From contig JABISG010000147.1 of assembly GCA_018699955.1 (NCBI GenBank), forward strand, positions 160,544 through 224,543: DNA of 64,000 bases, given 5' to 3'. The translations under genes were made by a program, and so were the position numbers. Source of the DNA: Planctomycetaceae bacterium. GTDB taxonomy: Bacteria > Planctomycetota > Planctomycetia > Planctomycetales > Planctomycetaceae. Shown one piece after another: positions 61,396-64,000 of the stretch (positions are counted from its first letter, which is position 1; the number at the start of each line of letters is the position of its first letter). The notes beneath the pieces were generated by a model. The model worked only from the letters and a program-made list of their open reading frames with translations. It did no database searches and was not told the DNA's origin.

Positions 61396-64000
61396 ATGTC
61401 GTTTCGCCTCGATAAACTGACCGTCAAAGCTCAGGAAGCCGTCCAGCGCGCACAGCAAACCGCACAGGACAGCGGCCACTCTGAATTAGCCGCTCTGCAT
61501 TTGCTGCAATCACTCTTGGGGGAAGAGCAGGGCGTTATCCGTCCGTTGCTCGACAAGATTGGCGCTAACGTCAATCAACTTCGCTCCACCATCGACAGCG
61601 AATTGGGCCGGCTGCCGAAGGTTTCCGGTGGCGGAATCCAGGTCTCCGCTTCGCCGGCCTTCATGCAGGTGCTTGAAAACTCGCAGCAACAAGCCGACCG
61701 CATGCAGGACGAGTTCGTCTCGACCGAACACCTGCTTCTCGCGCTCACGCACATCGACGACCAAGCGAAGCGGTTGCTTGAACTGGCCGGTGTCGAAGAA
61801 GAGGATGTGCTCACTGCTTTGAAATCCATTCGCGGAGGTCAAACCATCACCGACCAGAACCCCGAAGACAAATACCAGGCTCTGCAGCGCTACGGACACG
61901 ATCTCGTCGAACTCGCCCGCAAGGGGAAGATCGATCCGGTCATCGGACGCGACACCGAAATTCGCCGCGTCGCTCAAATTCTTTCGCGGCGACGAAAGAA
62001 CAACCCCGTCCTCATCGGTGAAGCCGGCGTCGGCAAGACCGCGATCGTCGAAGGTCTCGCCCATCGCATCGTCAAGGAAGATGTTCCACAAAGTCTCAAG
62101 AATAAAAGCGTCATCGCGCTCGACATGGGCGCCCTTGTCGCCGGGGCCAAGTATCGGGGCGAATTCGAGGACCGTCTCAAGGCCGTCCTGCGTGAAGTCC
62201 AGGAAGCCGAAGGCAGCGTCATTCTCTTCATCGACGAAATGCACACCGTTGTTGGGGCCGGTGCTGCCGAAGGGGCGATGGATGCATCGAACCTCTTGAA
62301 GCCTGCGCTCGCTCGTGGCGAACTACACTGCATCGGTGCCACCACTCTCGACGAATACCGCAAACACGTCGAAAAAGATCCTGCGCTTGAACGCCGTTTC
62401 CAACCGGTCGTTGTTCAGGAACCAAATGTCGAAGACACCATCTCCATTCTTCGCGGTCTGAAAGAACGCTACGAATCGCATCACGGTGTCAAAATCACCG
62501 ACGACTCGCTGATTGCCGCCGCGACGCTGAGTGACCGTTACATCGGCGAACGCTTTCTCCCGGACAAGGCGATCGATCTCATCGACGAAGCGGCCAGTCG
62601 GCTTCGCATGGAAATCGACTCGATGCCAGCCGAAGTCGATGAGGCCACCCGTAACCTCACCCGTATGCAAATTGAAGCGGCCGCATTGGCCAAGGAAAAA
62701 AGTGCCGACAGCCAACAGCGGCTCGAAGACCTCAAGCGACAAATCGCCGATCACGAAGAAGAAGTCAACGCGCTCAAAGCACGTTGGGAATTGGAACAGG
62801 CCTCGCTCGGCAGGCGGCAGCCGTTGCACGAAGAAATCGACCGGCTTCGCACCGAGTACGATCAGGCGTTCGCACAAGCGCGTCGGACCAACCAGAACGA
62901 CGACTACATCCGCGCCCAGGAAGTCCAACAGCAATTGCAGACCGCCGAAGGAAACCTCGCGGGACTTGAACAGCGATCTGCTGCGGACGATGCCGACGAG
63001 TCGGAGCAACCGCGACTGCTTCGCGAAGAGGTCACCGAGGAAGATATCGCCAAGGTTGTCAGCCTGTGGACCGGCATCCCCGTTGCCCGGATGATGCAAG
63101 CCGAACGCGAAAAGCTCATTCACATGGAAGACGGCATTCATCAGCGAATGATCAACCAGACCGAAGCGGTCTCGGCCGTTTCCAATGCCGTCCGTCGCGC
63201 TCGTTCCGGTTTGCAGGACCAGAATCGCCCCATCGGTTCGTTCATCTTCTTAGGCCCTACCGGCGTCGGCAAAACCGAACTCTCCAAAGCGCTGGCTGAG
63301 TTTCTTTTCGACGACGAACGCAGCATGGTTCGTATCGACATGAGCGAGTTCATGGAACGGCATTCCGTTGCCCGTCTCATCGGTGCGCCGCCCGGTTACG
63401 TCGGCTACGAAGAAGGGGGCCGGCTCACCGAAGCGGTCCGCCGTAACCCGTATTGCGTGTTGCTGCTCGATGAAATCGAAAAGGCTCACCGCGACGTCTT
63501 TAACGTCTTGTTGCAACTTTTGGACGACGGTCGGCTGACCGACGGGCAGGGCCGCACCGTCGATTTCTCCAATACTATTGTCATCATGACATCCAACATC
63601 GGCAGCCATCATATCGTCGATTTGGCCGGTCAGGATCGCGAAGAGGAGATCCGCGACGGCGTGATGGACGCGCTGCGCAGCGAGTTCCTCCCCGAATTCC
63701 TCAACCGCGTCGATGACGTCATCGTCTTTCATCCACTCGGGAAAGCCGAGATCCGGCAGATCGTCGATCTGCAACTCACACGGCTCGCCGAGCAACTGGA
63801 GAACAACGGCTACAAACTCGAAGTCACCGACAACGCCCGCGACCTGTTAGCCAGTGAAAGCTACGATCCGGTCTATGGTGCGCGACCGTTGAAACGCGTC
63901 ATCCAACAACGCTTGCAAAACACCCTCGCCAACGAAATCCTCGCCGGCAATTTTAGCGAAGGCGCCACAATAAAAATCGACGCCGCCCCGGATGGGTTTA
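61396..64000 (+). CDS. clpB: ATP-dependent disaggregase ClpB (3' end outside the window)
   Basis: 868 codons are visible from ATG 61396, which has GAGGAG 7 bases upstream; the frame is still open at the right edge. The Clp N-domain (LDKLTVKAQEAVQRAQQTA) is followed by the first AAA domain (GEAGVGKTAIVEGLA), the coiled-coil M domain (about 410-540), and the second AAA domain (GPTGVGKTELSKALAEFLF, VLLLDEIEKAHRDVFN). ClpB pulls apart protein aggregates with DnaK, encoded immediately upstream. Confidence 0.98.
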   Translation, partial: MSFRLDKLTVKAQEAVQRAQQTAQDSGHSELAALHLLQSLLGEEQGVIRPLLDKIGANVNQLRSTIDSELGRLPKVSGGGIQVSASPAFMQVLENSQQQADRMQDEFVSTEHLLLALTHIDDQAKRLLELAGVEEEDVLTALKSIRGGQTITDQNPEDKYQALQRYGHDLVELARKGKIDPVIGRDTEIRRVAQILSRRRKNNPVLIGEAGVGKTAIVEGLAHRIVKEDVPQSLKNKSVIALDMGALVAGAKYRGEFEDRLKAVLREVQEAEGSVILFIDEMHTVVGAGAAEGAMDASNLLKPALARGELHCIGATTLDEYRKHVEKDPALERRFQPVVVQEPNVEDTISILRGLKERYESHHGVKITDDSLIAAATLSDRYIGERFLPDKAIDLIDEAASRLRMEIDSMPAEVDEATRNLTRMQIEAAALAKEKSADSQQRLEDLKRQIADHEEEVNALKARWELEQASLGRRQPLHEEIDRLRTEYDQAFAQARRTNQNDDYIRAQEVQQQLQTAEGNLAGLEQRSAADDADESEQPRLLREEVTEEDIAKVVSLWTGIPVARMMQAEREKLIHMEDGIHQRMINQTEAVSAVSNAVRRARSGLQDQNRPIGSFIFLGPTGVGKTELSKALAEFLFDDERSMVRIDMSEFMERHSVARLIGAPPGYVGYEEGGRLTEAVRRNPYCVLLLDEIEKAHRDVFNVLLQLLDDGRLTDGQGRTVDFSNTIVIMTSNIGSHHIVDLAGQDREEEIRDGVMDALRSEFLPEFLNRVDDVIVFHPLGKAEIRQIVDLQLTRLAEQLENNGYKLEVTDNARDLLASESYDPVYGARPLKRVIQQRLQNTLANEILAGNFSEGATIKIDAAPDGF

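Noticed and set aside
1..64000. CRISPR arrays, tRNA, rRNA, tmRNA, RNase P RNA
   Set aside because: No regularly spaced direct repeats and no recognisable RNA-gene signatures were seen by eye; a covariance-model scan would be needed to exclude small RNAs.

Overview
The window comes from a planctomycete (Planctomycetota), on the evidence of gene content and style. There is a planctomycete-type ECF sigma factor N-terminus with an FATTRWS motif, a Ser/Thr kinase fused to a sulfatase-modifying-factor domain, Tat-exported oxidoreductases, DUF1570 and DUF4870 proteins, and many palindromic intergenic repeats. The DNA is fairly GC-rich chromosomal sequence. No rRNA, tRNA, CRISPR array, prophage or intact insertion sequence was recognised by eye.

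Layout. 1-4630: start of an ECF sigma factor (minus strand, cut by the window edge), a CheX-like protein and a large receptor-type kinase. 4711-14111: a Tat-exported Gfo/Idh/MocA oxidoreductase, an RluA-type pseudouridine synthase, the transhydrogenase SthA, a MsrP-like molybdoenzyme, DUF2071, DUF4870 and Bax-inhibitor-1 proteins, and a PHP-domain hydrolase. 14179-22593: a fused HyuA-HyuB 5-oxoprolinase/hydantoinase, a cyclophilin, a HEAT-repeat protein and a DUF1445 protein. 23389-27941: a three-gene xanthine-dehydrogenase-family operon whose small and FAD subunits lack expected Fe-S ligands, followed by a Cys-rich 72-residue protein. 27910-35829: a Ca/Na antiporter, a TIGR00300 protein, and the minus-strand operon phoH-pgpH-like-ybeY-CBS protein. 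36466-44575: an ExeA-like ATPase, a DUF1570 protein, glgB, a LysM protein, an M48-like pseudo-protease and a DUF151 nuclease.

44751-58570 is a long minus-strand housekeeping block: pheA, tpiA, secG, yicC, gmk, rpoZ, coaC, coaB, ftsK, cimA, valS. cimA has its own promoter, an Ile-rich leader peptide and mutually exclusive antiterminator and terminator hairpins, which together look like a ribosome-mediated isoleucine attenuator. 59294 to the end holds dnaK and clpB (cut by the right edge). A sequence matching the sigma-54 consensus, with two upstream repeats about 45 bp apart, precedes dnaK.

Several families of short palindromic elements are scattered through the window. The commonest (family A, 8-bp arms around a 6-nt centre) has about 14 copies. 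Most lie just after a stop codon in one orientation relative to the upstream gene, and the stems show compensatory changes. One copy lies inside the HyuA-HyuB linker. A separate 33-bp element (family C) occurs once between genes and once in frame inside valS. These elements, the cimA attenuator and the dnaK promoter region are the most interesting features. All family assignments are from reading the sequence; no database search was possible.
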